Assembly (NCBI GenBank): GCA_037176905.1
Contig: JBBBWG010029755.1
Span: 1-51,794, forward strand
Source: Azolla pinnata
Taxonomy: Eukaryota > Streptophyta > Polypodiopsida > Salviniales > Salviniaceae
DNA length: 51,794 nucleotides
Direction: 5' to 3'
Of the stretch, positions 13,120 to 24,850 are shown piece after piece. Each line of letters starts with the position of its first letter. Positions within the stretch are counted from its first letter, which is position 1. The notes under the pieces were generated by a model that was not told where the DNA came from, made no database searches, and worked only from the letters and a program-made list of their open reading frames with translations. The translations under genes and the position numbers were made by a program.

Positions 13120-14160
13120 CTCACGATTCATTGATTCTTGTGTTAATCAATTGATTGAGCGCTAATTTTTTTTTAACCAGACGTTAATTCGAAATTTCTA
13201 GTCTTAATAAGCGTGACAATGTAATTTATAATTTTGTTAGTCATTTTTTTGGTACATATATATGTGCGTGCAAATTCTTACTCGAAAATTCTGTTGGCAT
13301 TGGCAACAGTTGGACCTTTGTTTATTTATGATCTTGATCATCGTGGATTTGCATGATGAATGCATGTCTAGATAGAGAACCATGGAGTTTTTAATCTGCC
13401 GACGAAGATTGTTGTTGATCATGAGAACCGATCCAGATTTTCGATTAGAAAAGGTATCAGGCTCGTGATCTCCTCATTATACAAGCCATTGGATTGTGGT
13501 GTGTTGAATCAACAAGTAACACCTGATCAAAGCCTCATAAATCACATAATTTGACCTCATGTTAACAGAGCTTTTGTGTCAACCTGCTACTAAAGCCCAA
13601 TCAGAGCATCATAGATACACAATTTGATCTAAGTAAGATTCACAGGAACTCGTTGAGATGGATCGGAAGAACACACGACGTTCTTTCATGAGCATCAAGT
13701 AGTTTGTCCACTGATTCCATCATTTATACTCAAAAGCACTAAATGGGACTTTTAACATCTTACTTTTCAACATTTCAAAATTCGCACTTACATTGAAAAA
13801 TTTTACATTCGGACATTTATATGCTCAAAATCGTTTTTTGAGAACATGGTTCCTAAAATGCCCTGAGATTAATGGATTAAGGGTTTCATGGCAAATACAA
13901 CTGTAATTAAATCAGTATTTTCATCATTTTCTAGAAGCAGCAACATTTCATCACCTACAGCTTCACAAAGAGACTATTACCATTTTCGTCAATAGCTCCA
14001 TGACTTGTACCATATATACAAGGGGGGGGGGGGGGTGGAGGATTTTCCATCCTTTCTAACAGGAGGAAAGCATGGAGATAATACACAAAAATTATATAAT
14101 GAAAGCGGCTAGGACACAGGAAATGCTTTACAACGGTGGTCGACTTGATCCCTGCAACAC
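13120..14160. other. Intergenic stretch between PIG-P and CHX
   Basis: AT-rich. At 13110-13180 it has TTAATCAATTGATTGAGCG-type phrases resembling the 160-bp repeat near 28.5 kb. A run of G (about 14) lies at 14022-14036. The CHX 3' UTR probably occupies the right-hand end. No gene seen. Confidence 0.5.
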
Positions 14161-14163
14161 TCC

Positions 14164-14364
14164 GATCAATTGCATTCAATTTTGGATGATGGCAAAGGAC
14201 CAAGAGCAATTCACTCTGTTGTTGTCGATGTTATAGACGTTGTCATCACCATGAATATGATCAATTGCATTCACTTTTGGATGATGGCAAAGGACCAAGA
14301 GCAATACCAGGATTCAATCTGTTGTTGCCGATGTTATAGACGTTGTTGTCATCACCGTGAATAT
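14164..14364. repeat. Tandem duplication spanning the CHX stop codon (95 and 106 bp)
   Basis: Two direct copies begin GATCAATTGCATTCA at 14164 and 14259 and share the rest, including TTATAGACGTTG. The CHX stop (14261-14263) falls at the left end of the second copy. The first copy is in the 3' UTR and the second encodes the last ~33 residues of CHX. Confidence 0.85.
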
Positions 14365-17300
14365 GATCAGCTTTCTCGCCGCAATCGTCGAATTTTTCCT
14401 GGATTTCAACCTTGTCATCGCCGACGTTGTCCCTGCCAGGAGACGATTGGAGCGATGGGGAACGAGGGCCCGAAACAACCAGGTGCCCGCGAGACAGCAA
14501 GTGGTTCGTCTTGGCAAACGAAGCATCTCCGACTTTCCTGCTGTCCACTATCTCTTCCTTCACCAGATCCGGATCGTGCCTCTGTATAACAAGAATCGAA
14601 GAATGAGTGTGGTGGCTATGGGTGATGAGGGCATCCCCGATGAGACCCAGCTCCGGAAACTCGACTTGCCGCCCCACCAGCCTTGCAAGCATCGGAGGCG
14701 GAGTCCTCCCCCGGCCCATCAACAAAAGCGTGAAATCTTCGCTCCTTCCGATCTCCACCGCGACGTCGATCGGATTCGCATCGATCGCTCTCTCCTCGAA
14801 CACAATCGGCCTCGTCGCCATCATCCCTTTGCTCGATTCCACCATCGTGACCCGCGAGCTCGCAGCCTCCTTCACCATCGCCAAGCATTCTTCATCGAGG
14901 TCCGCCTCCTCCGCACTGCGCTGTAGCTTGTCGGAATCGTTCGATGCAGCCAGGGGATCAGAACTGCCTTGGCCTGCGGAAGATGCCGGAGCGGCAATCC
15001 TGGCGAACCTGGAACATTCGATGTTGTTGCCGCGGTCGGGGCCGCGACGGGAGTGACGACCGGAACGCTCCGATGCCGTCGACAATACAGATATCGGCAC
15101 ATGATCTCGACTCTGCTGCGACGGAGGCCCTTGGATGATGTGGAAGACTTTCAGCTTCACTCCGGGATGCTCTACCATGCGATAGCCGAAGGCAAGCGCC
15201 TCCCTATCATCGGGGCCTCCGAAGAAGAGAACCGCCACCTTGTGATCCACATGGTTCGAAGACAGGGAATCCATGCCGATCCCGCGGTCCACCAAGATCC
15301 CTACAGAGCACGGCGCATGCAGCAAGACTTTGGCATTCACGTTCCGGAGGCCTGGATTGTTACCCTCCCAGGTGCCATCCGACAAGCGGGCGTGCTTGTG
15401 AAACGGCATCACGATGAAGCACGCCCTCTTCTGCCCAGCTATGGCGCAGATGTCCTCGTGCACATCGTCGAAGTTCGAGATCGCAGTCATGGCCTGGACA
15501 ATCACCTTGCTCAGCTGCCCATACGCCTCAAACGCCAGCACAACGTTGTCCATGTTGTCGTGGTAATCGCTGGACGGCAATCCGTTAGTCCTGACCTTCT
15601 GTACCCGCATGATCGAAGACGGCCTCTCGGTGAACTCGAGGAGATGCAGAATATACATCCGCAGCGTGCGCTTCCTCGTTCCTCGGGACGCCTCGATCAG
15701 ATTGATTATCGCGTGTACATTCGGCATCCCATGCACACACGCTAACACACGTAGCTCGGCATCCTCCTTGCTTCCTGGAACGTATAGAGCTCTCCGGCTG
15801 TAAGGTACCTGGTTCCGGGCTGGTTTATACAAAGCCATCACTATCGGGGTGGTAATGAAGGTTGTGACGAGGGCCATCAAAACCATGATAGCAAATGTCT
15901 CGTCGTTGAGGACCTGATCCATCAAGAATTACGTCATAAAACTGTTTAACTAAATGTATAGATCAGAGGTTTTAAACGATGAAACAATAGTGGAATTCTC
16001 GTTTTTATCGATTCTACCTTGCGATCCTTCCCGATGTTGAGCACGATGAGCTCGACGAGGCCTTTCGTGTTCATCAGAAAGCCTAGAGTGAGCGATTTCC
16101 TGGGTCCCATCTTGTGTAGCGAGGCCACAGCAAAGGTACCTAGCACCTTCCCGATGCACGCCGTGGCAATGACAAGCAGCAGAAGGCTGAATGATTGGGC
16201 GCTCCGGATGGATGCGATGTTCGTCTTCAAACCGCTGGAAGCGAAGTACAGAGGTAGCATGAGGACCGTCACAAAGTCTTCGATTTTCTCGATCATCATG
16301 GTAGCAAAAGCTCCCTCTTTAGGGATGATGAGACCAAACACGAAAGCTCCAAAGATGGCATGGATCCCGATAGCATCGGTTGCGAGGCCAGAAACCAAGA
16401 CCCCCGCGAGGGTTATGGCGACGTGAAGCTCATTCGCAGGTTCGTTCTCCACTGCTTGCCTTGCAAACAGGGCGAGAAGCGGCCTGACAGCAACAAACAT
16501 GACCACCACAAAAGCAAGGCCACACAAGAACACCCAGATCGCGATCAATGGGCTCTTTCCAGATCCTGACAATGCAACTGCCAATGCAAGCAAAATCCAA
16601 GCGGCCATATCATTCACTGCAGCTGCCGACATCGCCATCTGGCCCACATCGGTTGTGAGCAGCTTCCTCTCTGCTAGTATCCGAGCTAAGACAGGGAAAG
16701 CTGTTATGGACATGGCCACTCCCATGAATACCAGGAATGGGGCGAAACGCCCATCTGACGCAATCGTCCTATGCAGCACAACTGATGCACCGACACCTGC
16801 AATGAAGGGTACACAGATCCCAGCCGCCGCTATGCTCAATGCTTGCTTCCCCGTTCGCCGGATTGCGTGAAGATCGAGCTCGAGACCCACCAGGAACAGG
16901 AAAAATATGAGGCCTAGATCTGCTATTGTGTCCAGCACTGTAATACTTTGTTTGGGGAATATGTGGCTGATATAAGCTCCATTGCGCCCCAATGCCGAAG
17001 GACCAAGTAATATCCCTCCCTGTTTTATAGTCAAATCACATTATTCCATCATAATTTAATTGTTTACACATGAAATTGAGGGCACAAGGAAAGCAAAGGA
17101 CCATCAAATGAAATGTACTCATCAATTGCTTAACCCAATTTACATTGCCAAGAAAGCTAAATCAAATACCATGCCGTTCATGTGAGTCTAGCAAAGCTGT
17201 ACTTCTCCTTATTCAAACACAAACATGGCACTAGGTACACTGGTATATTAGTGACTACATCAAGAACTGCATACTAATGAGTCCAAATTTTACTGTATGC

Positions 17301-17579
17301 AATTGTCAAATTCAAATTATGTAGTTAAGAGGAAATGACTAACGTATAATTAAAAATGGGACTTACAATTATTTCCGCTATCACCCTGGGTTGTCTGAAT
17401 GGGCGAAGAAGAAAAGCCAAGACACGGGTAACAATAAGAACTAAGCAGATTTGAACAATTAATAATGGTAGAGCAAACTCCAATGGATTATCTCCTTGCC
17501 AAACACCATTCGAAACTGCTGAAACTGATTTTGGACACATAGCTGATGTTCCCGTTCCATTAGCAAGAGGACTCGACAT
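14261..17579 (-). CDS. CHX: Cation/H+ antiporter of the CHX family (CPA2), 3 exons
   Basis: Membrane monovalent-cation/proton exchanger, CHX17/18/19-like; Arabidopsis relatives act in endomembrane K+ and pH balance. Exons: 17579-17367, 17019-16018, 15913-14261, giving 955 residues. The N-terminal half is a Na+/H+-exchanger domain with about 12 membrane segments (residues about 37-415), starting with [13 protein letters not shown] and including [21 protein letters not shown] and [12 protein letters not shown]. The conserved Asn-Asp pair of the transport core is present at about 207-208 (AAAVND). The C-terminal half is the USP-like cytosolic domain. The start gives the family's usual extracytosolic lead (NGVWQGDNP). 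It is about 130-150 residues longer than typical CHX proteins, the excess lying in a hydrophilic C-terminal tail rich in Asp/Asn/His whose coding DNA is tandemly duplicated. Confidence 0.93.
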
Positions 17580-18290
17580 CTTCAGAATATTGGGGGTTTA
17601 TATTCTAGCAGAAATCGATTCTCTAATGTGACTCCTTGATGACCTCTGTTCAATCTGCATCGTGTTCAGTAGAATCAAGCAGCAGAATTTAGGTATGCAT
17701 TCGTATAGATCAAACACACTCGTCCAACTTAATGATTACAGACAATACTTGTAAAAACATATAGCATACAATAGGATGCAGATACATCAGAAGGATGTTT
17801 ACCGAGTCAAACAAAAATCTAAAGAAAGGACACGGGTTCGCAGTACAAGAAAGATCAATAAGACCATAAAGCAGAACAAGAAAGAAGAGGAGGCTTCCAG
17901 TCTATATGGAAGCAAGGCCGCAAACATTAAATACAAAAACAAGATCAAGAAACGCAAGAAAACTCATCTAAGACCAAGAAACGCAAGAAAACTCATATCT
18001 TAACGGGATCATGAGAAAGAACTTAACAATTAACAAACTTTCCAGGTATCATGCCAAAGAAGTTGGCGGAGGGAACATACAAGACATGTCTATAAAGAAA
18101 AGATTACATTGGTAAGAAGAACTGGAAGGAGAAAAATACGAGAAATAGAATGCGGGAACAAAACAAGCTTTAATCGTTGTGCCGAAACCAGATGAGAACC
18201 GAGAAAGAGACAACCAAAATACCATTTTTTGGGAGTTTTTTTGTACATTATCGAATCAAACGGATGGATCGCGAGGAGAAGATCCACGTA
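17580..18290. other. CHX upstream region
   Basis: Probable CHX promoter/leader. AT-rich, with A-rich runs at 17820-18000 (including a small direct repeat of ACGCAAGAAAACTCAT). The plus-strand ORF here is a low-complexity Lys-rich artefact. No exon recognised. Confidence 0.45.
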
Positions 18291-18295
18291 CAATT

Positions 18296-18605
18296 ACCAA
18301 TATACTATACGCACAAAGGCGCAAACAGGTACGCATATCATAAGCACGAACGCTTCCACACACATACGAATGTAAATACAGATATAAAGAGAGACCTACC
18401 TGTTGCGACAATGGTGGAGATGGACCCTACGAGGCCGCAGGCCTCCGCAGGCTTGGCATGACCTTGCTTGTTTCTGTCTCCGTCACCTTCGGCCAAGACG
18501 AAGACCGAAGCTTTCTCCCTGGATATAGCAGGGCCCGTGCCAGGGCGGAAGAAATCCGCAGCCATATCAGCCTCGGCACTCAGATATGTCAGATCAAACA
18601 GACTA
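18296..18605 (-). pseudogene. Duplicate of PIG-P exon 1 with flanking leader and intron-1 sequence
   Basis: Minus-strand exon-like segment 18565-18400: starts ATG, encodes 55 residues plus one base, and ends at the same CAACAG|GTAGGTC donor as PIG-P exon 1 (57 residues plus one base). It shares SREKASVF, AEGDGDRNKQG and LVGSISTIVAT. Homology continues into intron 1 (down to about 18296, matching about 12706-12820) and into the leader (to about 18605, matching about 13020). Exons 2-4 are not found nearby; CHX lies downstream instead. The reading frame and splice phase are intact, so it is either a recent orphan fragment or an alternative first exon that would have to splice across CHX to 12206. 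Labelled pseudogene for lack of its own downstream exons. Confidence 0.8.
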
Positions 18606-18650
18606 CGAAAACGAGGAGGAGGAGGAGGAGGAGGAGGAGGCAGTTTTTAA
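18605..18650. repeat. GAG triplet run in the leader of the PIG-P exon-1 duplicate
   Basis: A run of GAG triplets replaces the GAA minisatellite found at the same place beside the functional copy (13020-13110). Confidence 0.75.
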
Positions 18651-18721
18651 CAGTTTTACAGGAAGAAGCAGGCAGGAGGTTCTGTTTACTGCTGTTCCCC
18701 GACAAGAGGCAAGGGTGAGGA

Positions 18722-18763
18722 TTAGGGTTAGGGTTAGGGTTAGGGTTAGGGTTAGGGTTAGGG
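18722..18763 (+). repeat. Interstitial telomere-like array, TTAGGG x 7
   Basis: Seven perfect TTAGGG units on the plus strand, not the usual plant TTTAGGG. It sits about 115 bp upstream of the duplicated PIG-P leader. Confidence 0.97.
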
Positions 18764-18894
18764 CTATTAGGGCGGCGAGGCCATATATGTTTTGGTGGTG
18801 GCGATGGTTGCATGAAGAAGGAAGGAGGTGGCTTAATATAGTTGTCGTCCCCTCTTCTTGCGTTCAACTTTCTGGCGTTTTGCTTTGCCAGGCT

Positions 18895-19110
18895 TTTTTC
18901 ATCGGCTGCGATTTACACGGTCGATTTATGGATGTTTACGATCGATTGGCATAATCGATCTGCGATCGTTTGTGATCGATTTGCGGATCGTTTATGATCG
19001 ATTTACACAGCCGATCTACGATCGTTTGCGATCGATTTACGACCTACGATCTGCGATTGTCTTTGCTTTGCCCCCTGGTTTGTTTGTGCAAATCGATCGG
19101 TTTACCATCG
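18895..19110. repeat. Degenerate GATCGATTT-type short tandem repeat
   Basis: GATC, GATCGATTT and TACGATC phrases recur about every 20-25 bases with substitutions (CGATCGTTTGCGATCG and similar). The ORFs across it are repeat artefacts. Confidence 0.65.
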
Positions 19111-19883
19111 GTTTTTCCTTGTATCGGATGATGATTCGGCTTTGTCATCACGGTAGCCTGCTCTCTGTACTCTCATCCACGATTGCTTGAATCCGTCTGG
19201 TATCGAATGATCCAACATGCTCGTTTTCACATCTGATCTTATTGGCTTGCTTCATCGGGATATCGGTGGTAGTTGTTTCGAGAAAGTTAGTTGTTTGGGC
19301 CACCCCAAGGGGCTTTTTATGTAATCTTATTCCGACATCGATTCCAGATCTCGAACCAAATCGTGCATCTCTCGGCCTCTTGTGCTGTCTAGTAGCACTA
19401 GGTGGACACCGAATGGAGCAAAAACCCAAAGGTTTATGGGATGGATAGTCGCCCCTGTCCACGATTGGAAGTTGGTCGATGACAACGTCATGGAAAGAAG
19501 AGGAAGTCTTGGCCAATAAAGACGAAAAGACGGCATGATCCAGATCAAAGACAAGGGTTTAACCGAAGGTGGTATGGTATGCTCCAAATTGGGTCAGGTG
19601 ACCTGTAATGGACGATTGGATCGGTCAACCCCATCAATCCCGAAAGGCCTCGAGCGATGTAATCGAGCAGAGTTTGTCATCGAACTGCTAACGCTCCGTT
19701 TTCCATTCGAGTCCATCCCCAATTAGCTACTTCCCCGTCGCACAGCCAACACACGATGTTCCTGCTTGTGGCTGGAAAAGGCTTCTTTTCCCCGATCGCT
19801 TCGTAAAACAGATAATGCACTATCGTTCGACATTCGTGTATGCAAGCTTTATATGTTTACAAGTAGCATCATAGCAATATATT

Positions 19884-19930
<47 letters not shown>

Positions 19931-19953
19931 TTACTACTACTACCTCTACTACT
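19884..19953. repeat. (TAC)n trinucleotide microsatellite
   Basis: About 20 TAC/ACT units with a few interruptions, in the intergenic region left of the stomatin-like gene. Confidence 0.95.
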
Positions 19954-20093
19954 GTTGGGCAGTTTTCGTGTCAGCATACACCTCAGTAAAAAAAACGGTA
20001 AACTTAGGGTTTAGGGTCTCAGAATTGCACGAGCCGTGTGATGTGGGTTTTTGTATATTTTGAGAGCGGTCGCTGGGGCCACTAAGACACGGC

Positions 20094-20153
20094 CACGTGG
20101 ACGGCTGCGCCAATGAGGCGTCTCCACGTGGACCAATGGAACGCCGCCACGTG
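20094..20153 (+). promoter_or_regulatory. Three G-boxes and two CCAAT motifs in the stomatin-like gene promoter
   Basis: CACGTG occurs at 20094-20099, 20125-20130 and 20148-20153, each inside CCACGTGGAC. CCAAT lies between them at 20110-20114 and 20133-20137. The block is 160-220 bp upstream of the start codon. G-boxes bind bZIP and bHLH factors; function here is inferred. Confidence 0.7.
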
Positions 20154-20310
20154 GACAGCCGGGAGTAGCTCTTCTTGCCCCTAAAGAATTAATGGCGTTC
20201 TTAACACTGCGCTGAGAAAGACGAAGACGAAGGAGAACGAAGAAGAAGAAGAGAACGAAGAAGACGGCGACGACGACGACGACCCGGACGGAGAAACAGG
20301 CGACGGCGCT

Positions 20311-23300
20311 ATGGCGAGCTCCAGGATGCTTCGGCTCCCTGCTTCCCACCTCCTCCTCCTCCCTCATTCCCGATCTGTAGCTGGTGCTTCCCAGACCAAC
20401 TCCCTCCTCTCCGATCGCTCCCCTCCCTGGAGCTTTTCGGCTTCCAGAAGCTTCAGAGGTGGACGCCACGACGACTATAGCAGACGGTAGGCTTCACGCT
20501 GTTGTTTTTTCCTGCTTGCTTTCTGGAATCTCAGATGCGAGTCCACCTATTCCCTTCATTATTGCCTTATTTCCAGTTCCTCGGCAACATTTTGCTGCTC
20601 AAATTCACCGTTTTGGTTCTGTATTGATTCGAGAATTCTTTCATTTCATCACTGCATTGTATTCAAATGCATACACGTGCCCGTAAATTTCTGTATGGCA
20701 CGAATGTAGAAAATTTTGAGTTGGATACCTACTCAAGCCTTCTAAACTCGCCGTTTCCCATGGAGAAGCTATAATGATTTTGCATAGTAAAGTGCACCGA
20801 ATTTTCAGCCTAAAATTACTACATTATCTTCCTTCAAATTCTTTGTCTTTATTCAGCTCTGCAGGCTTCCGTTTTATTCAAGCATAGTATATTCATGATG
20901 TATAGTTACCATCAATTGACAAAATGTATGGCCAAAATCTTCTCACTTGCAAATATATCGATCTTCTAAATACCTGGAGTTCAAACACAGGTTCACCTTT
21001 GGAAATTTTAGAAAAGCTGTCAGATGAGAGCTGACAAGGTTTAGGAACGTTTCAGTCGTTAAGAATAGATATCATTTACGTTCCACACAGTTATGAAGGT
21101 TTTTGTAAGATCTCAAAGCATTTGTAGCTACAAGAGATTTCATGAAAGATCTTCAAAACCTGTGAAACTCAACACATCTTGAAATTTGGACGTTTGGAAA
21201 AGCTGTCAGATGATATGTGATACGATGTAGAGACTTTTAGTGTTCAAAGTATCATATAGTTTTCAGATGTCTGTGAAGGCTGTTGCAAGATCTCAAGACT
21301 TTATGAAGAATAAGAGATTGACGTTTTTGACTTCCCGAAAGGCATTTTGACAAGATTGAATATAAAAATTAGAGAAATTGTTTTAGGATACATGGAAGAT
21401 CTTACATAACTCAGCCTTTGCAGGCATCTGGAAAGACTTTAGCATGAGATGAGAATAAAATATAGCAATCTAGAATGTTTGAAAGATCTTTGTCAAGCTT
21501 TCAGAATCTTGAAAAGTTTTCGAATGAGTAGAAAAGTTGGAGAATTTAGGACGCTTGAAAGATCTCACCTGAACTTTTATACATCTCCAAAAACTTTAAG
21601 CTCTACTCTGTATTTTAAGACATTCAAACCTTTAAGATAGAGATGGTTTACATCCCATCACTGAGATATATTCATGCTTGTTCCTTAGGGAAATAGATGC
21701 AACAGAAAATATCAATGTTTTAAGGATTTATAGATTATATTCATGCTTTTATATACATTAATTCACGTGCATTTCACCATCATTTTTCGAATTTTGAGTA
21801 TTTTATACTTTCTTGTGCTTGTTATTTACCTTTCATGAAGGTTTGTAACGCCTACGCCAACAAATTGGGGTATTCGTATCGTCCCAGAAAAAACTGCATA
21901 TGTCATTGAGCGTTTTGGAAAATATGCGAAGACATTGGATCCTGGCATTCACTTATTGATACCATTAGTAGATCGAATTGCGTATGTTCACTCCTTAAAA
22001 GAGGAAGCAATCATTATACCTGATCAAAGTGCTATTACAAAAGATAATGTCAGCATATCAATTGATGGTGTTCTCTATGTGAAGGTAATTCAAGAGAGAC
22101 AATTACCATAATACCCCTTGTTTTTCCGGAAATTCTCAAGCTACTCAATTGTAGGCAGTCTCCAAAAATCTTTTTACAAAATATCGCTCTCACTAGGCCA
22201 TTTTGGCTTTAAAGAAATTAATATGTCTTTGTTTCTTTCCAGAATGTTGGAAAGAAAGGGAGAGTTTAGTGAGAGCAAAACAAAGTATAGAATTTTGGAT
22301 GCATAATAATATCAGGTTTTCTTTGAGAAATTCGTGATCTTGAAGGGGTATTTTGGTAGATTTCCCTGAAATATTATGTTGAGTTGTCTTTTTGTGTATG
22401 GACATGAGTGGATCTGAAATGTCTGTCACATTGATGCAGATAGAGGATGCTTTCAAGGCGTCATACGGTGTTGAGAACCCATTGAATGCTGTTATACAAC
22501 TTGCCCAAACTACAATGCGCAGCGAGTTGGGTAAAATTACACTGGACAAGACTTTTGAAGAAAGGGATACGCTCAATGAGAAAATTGTGGTAAGTGTAGA
22601 AATTGTTGGCTAAGAATTCTAATTAGGAGTTTTCAATCTCCATGTTATGACAAGAGAGCTTCATGGTAATAGAGAGTGCAAGACCTTGGTTCAGGAACCA
22701 TTCCCTTACATTCTTATTTTCTAAAACACTCCCTACATCTTGCTGAGATAGGCAGAGCCCTTGCTTGTAAGATATGTTCTTCAGCACCACCATTTGAAGA
22801 GGGAGGACAGTTGGGAAGGCTGAGATACAAATGCCATATGCTCTTGTTCTTCGTATGGTGATAGTCTATTATATCATCAACTGAGGGAATGCAGTGGAGA
22901 TTAGGTACACATAACTTTAAGAGCCTCCTGCTATGCAGGAATTGAACTTGAGGGGTATTTGCTCAGTCATTTAGGGAAACGTTTTGACCTTCGGATATTG
23001 CACAAAGGTCAACTGACAGATGGTCTTGGGATACAAAAGACTCGGCAAAACTGAATTTGGCAAATGAGGAATATTTACATTTCGTGTACGTTGAGTTTCC
23101 TGACTAGGAGCATGCCTCTGATCTGCATACATTCAGAACTTAAGTTCCATCATCACGTTCCTGCTCAGCATACCACAATAGATATATCTAGAGATGATCA
23201 GGCATCAAATCTGATTGTCAATCATTGATGATTCAACATTGCATTTGGAACCATTTATTTGGAAAGAAGGTTGAGAAGTGTCCCATCAAGTTCAACAAAA

Positions 23301-24803
23301 ATGTTTCTCTCAGGATGTCCTGGTGTTTGGAGATGATCAATCTTTATTCTTCTCTTGCATGAAATCTATGTTCGTTGTTCTTGCACTCTAAGACAATGAC
23401 GGAGTAACATGTGGCACAAGAGCTTATTGAGTTGCAGGAAAAGCTTATCAAATCCTTTTTTGTAAGGGGCATGTTAGAATAGACTGATATAGGAATGGAT
23501 GTTCTCCCTCTGTGCACGTACACTTAACTTCTTAACGTCAGGTGTCCATTCTTGACTATATGTATGAAATACGATTATTCTTTCTCAGGAAGCAATTAAT
23601 GTGGCCGCAAAGGCATGGGGCTTACAATGTCTACGCTATGAGATAAGTAAGTTGACAGATGATTGCTTGTATGCATGCACAATATTATGATGTCTATGAA
23701 ACACATGATTAGTATGAAATATAACCGTAACAGTTTTCCAGAGGATATAACTCCACCTCCTGGTGTTCAGCAAGCTATGGAAATGCAAGCGGAAGCTGAG
23801 AGGAGAAAACGAGCTCAGATCCTTGAATCTGAAGGTCAAAACAGATGTCTCCATTTTTAAACTTTGAATGATTCTTGTTTTGGTTTCTAAGAGGTAGCTT
23901 CAAATAATTGATCATGCAGGAGAAAGACAATCCAATATCAATATTGCAGAAGGTGATTATTGATATTGCATCACTAATACAAGTCTTGATCAATGCAATC
24001 TGACCTGCCAGATTCGCGTGATTTCAAGTGAATTGTTTGTATACCAGGAGAAGGTAGATCCGTTGTTATCAAGGCCGAATCTACTGCAAAAGGATTAAGG
24101 CAGATAGCAGAAGCCATCCAAGAAACAGGAGGCCAGGAGGTGAATAATGAACTGTGATTATGATATTTGTGATAGCAGGGTGGTAATGAATAGTGTTTTA
24201 TGCTTTTATGATAATTTTCTATGAAGTCGATGCATAGTGGAGTTTAAGAGATGTCATAACCATGCCTCTTTAAGCACTAAAAACTATGTGATTCAGGCAC
24301 AGTGAGCTAGTTACTCATGGAACTAAGTTCAACCACATAACATAATGTGCTGAACCATAAACTATTAGAATGCTCTGGTAGATCAATAAGCCAGGAAATT
24401 CCATTCGCAGTATTTGCTTGTAGAAATGCATCTTTTATGGAACTCACAACCCTGATTAATGAGTGAGTTATAAAACCTCAAAATGCTGCGTTAGACTGAA
24501 GCTGGGAAACTACATCCACAGTGTATAGTTATTTAATAATGAAATGAAATGTATTTCTTTTGGAATGAGGGTTTTTAATATTTTTCTTGATAGATTAGTG
24601 TACTAAATTCTTGTGTCTTTATGCAGGCAGTGTCATTGAAAATAGCTGAACAGTATCTTGATGCATTCAAAAACATAGCCAGAGAGGTCTGTTAATTTTA
24701 CTACCTTTCCGCTATTCTTGCTTTTAAAAAGGTTATTTTAATCTGCTAATTTAAGGGTCCTATTAGTATCTTTTGGGGAACTTTCTTTCTCTCTTTCTCT
24801 CTC

Positions 24804-24850
<47 letters not shown>

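Noticed and set aside
14969-15745. 258-codon plus-strand ORF and neighbours across the CHX gene
   Set aside because: Antisense shadow of the GC-rich CHX exon 3; no independent family match.
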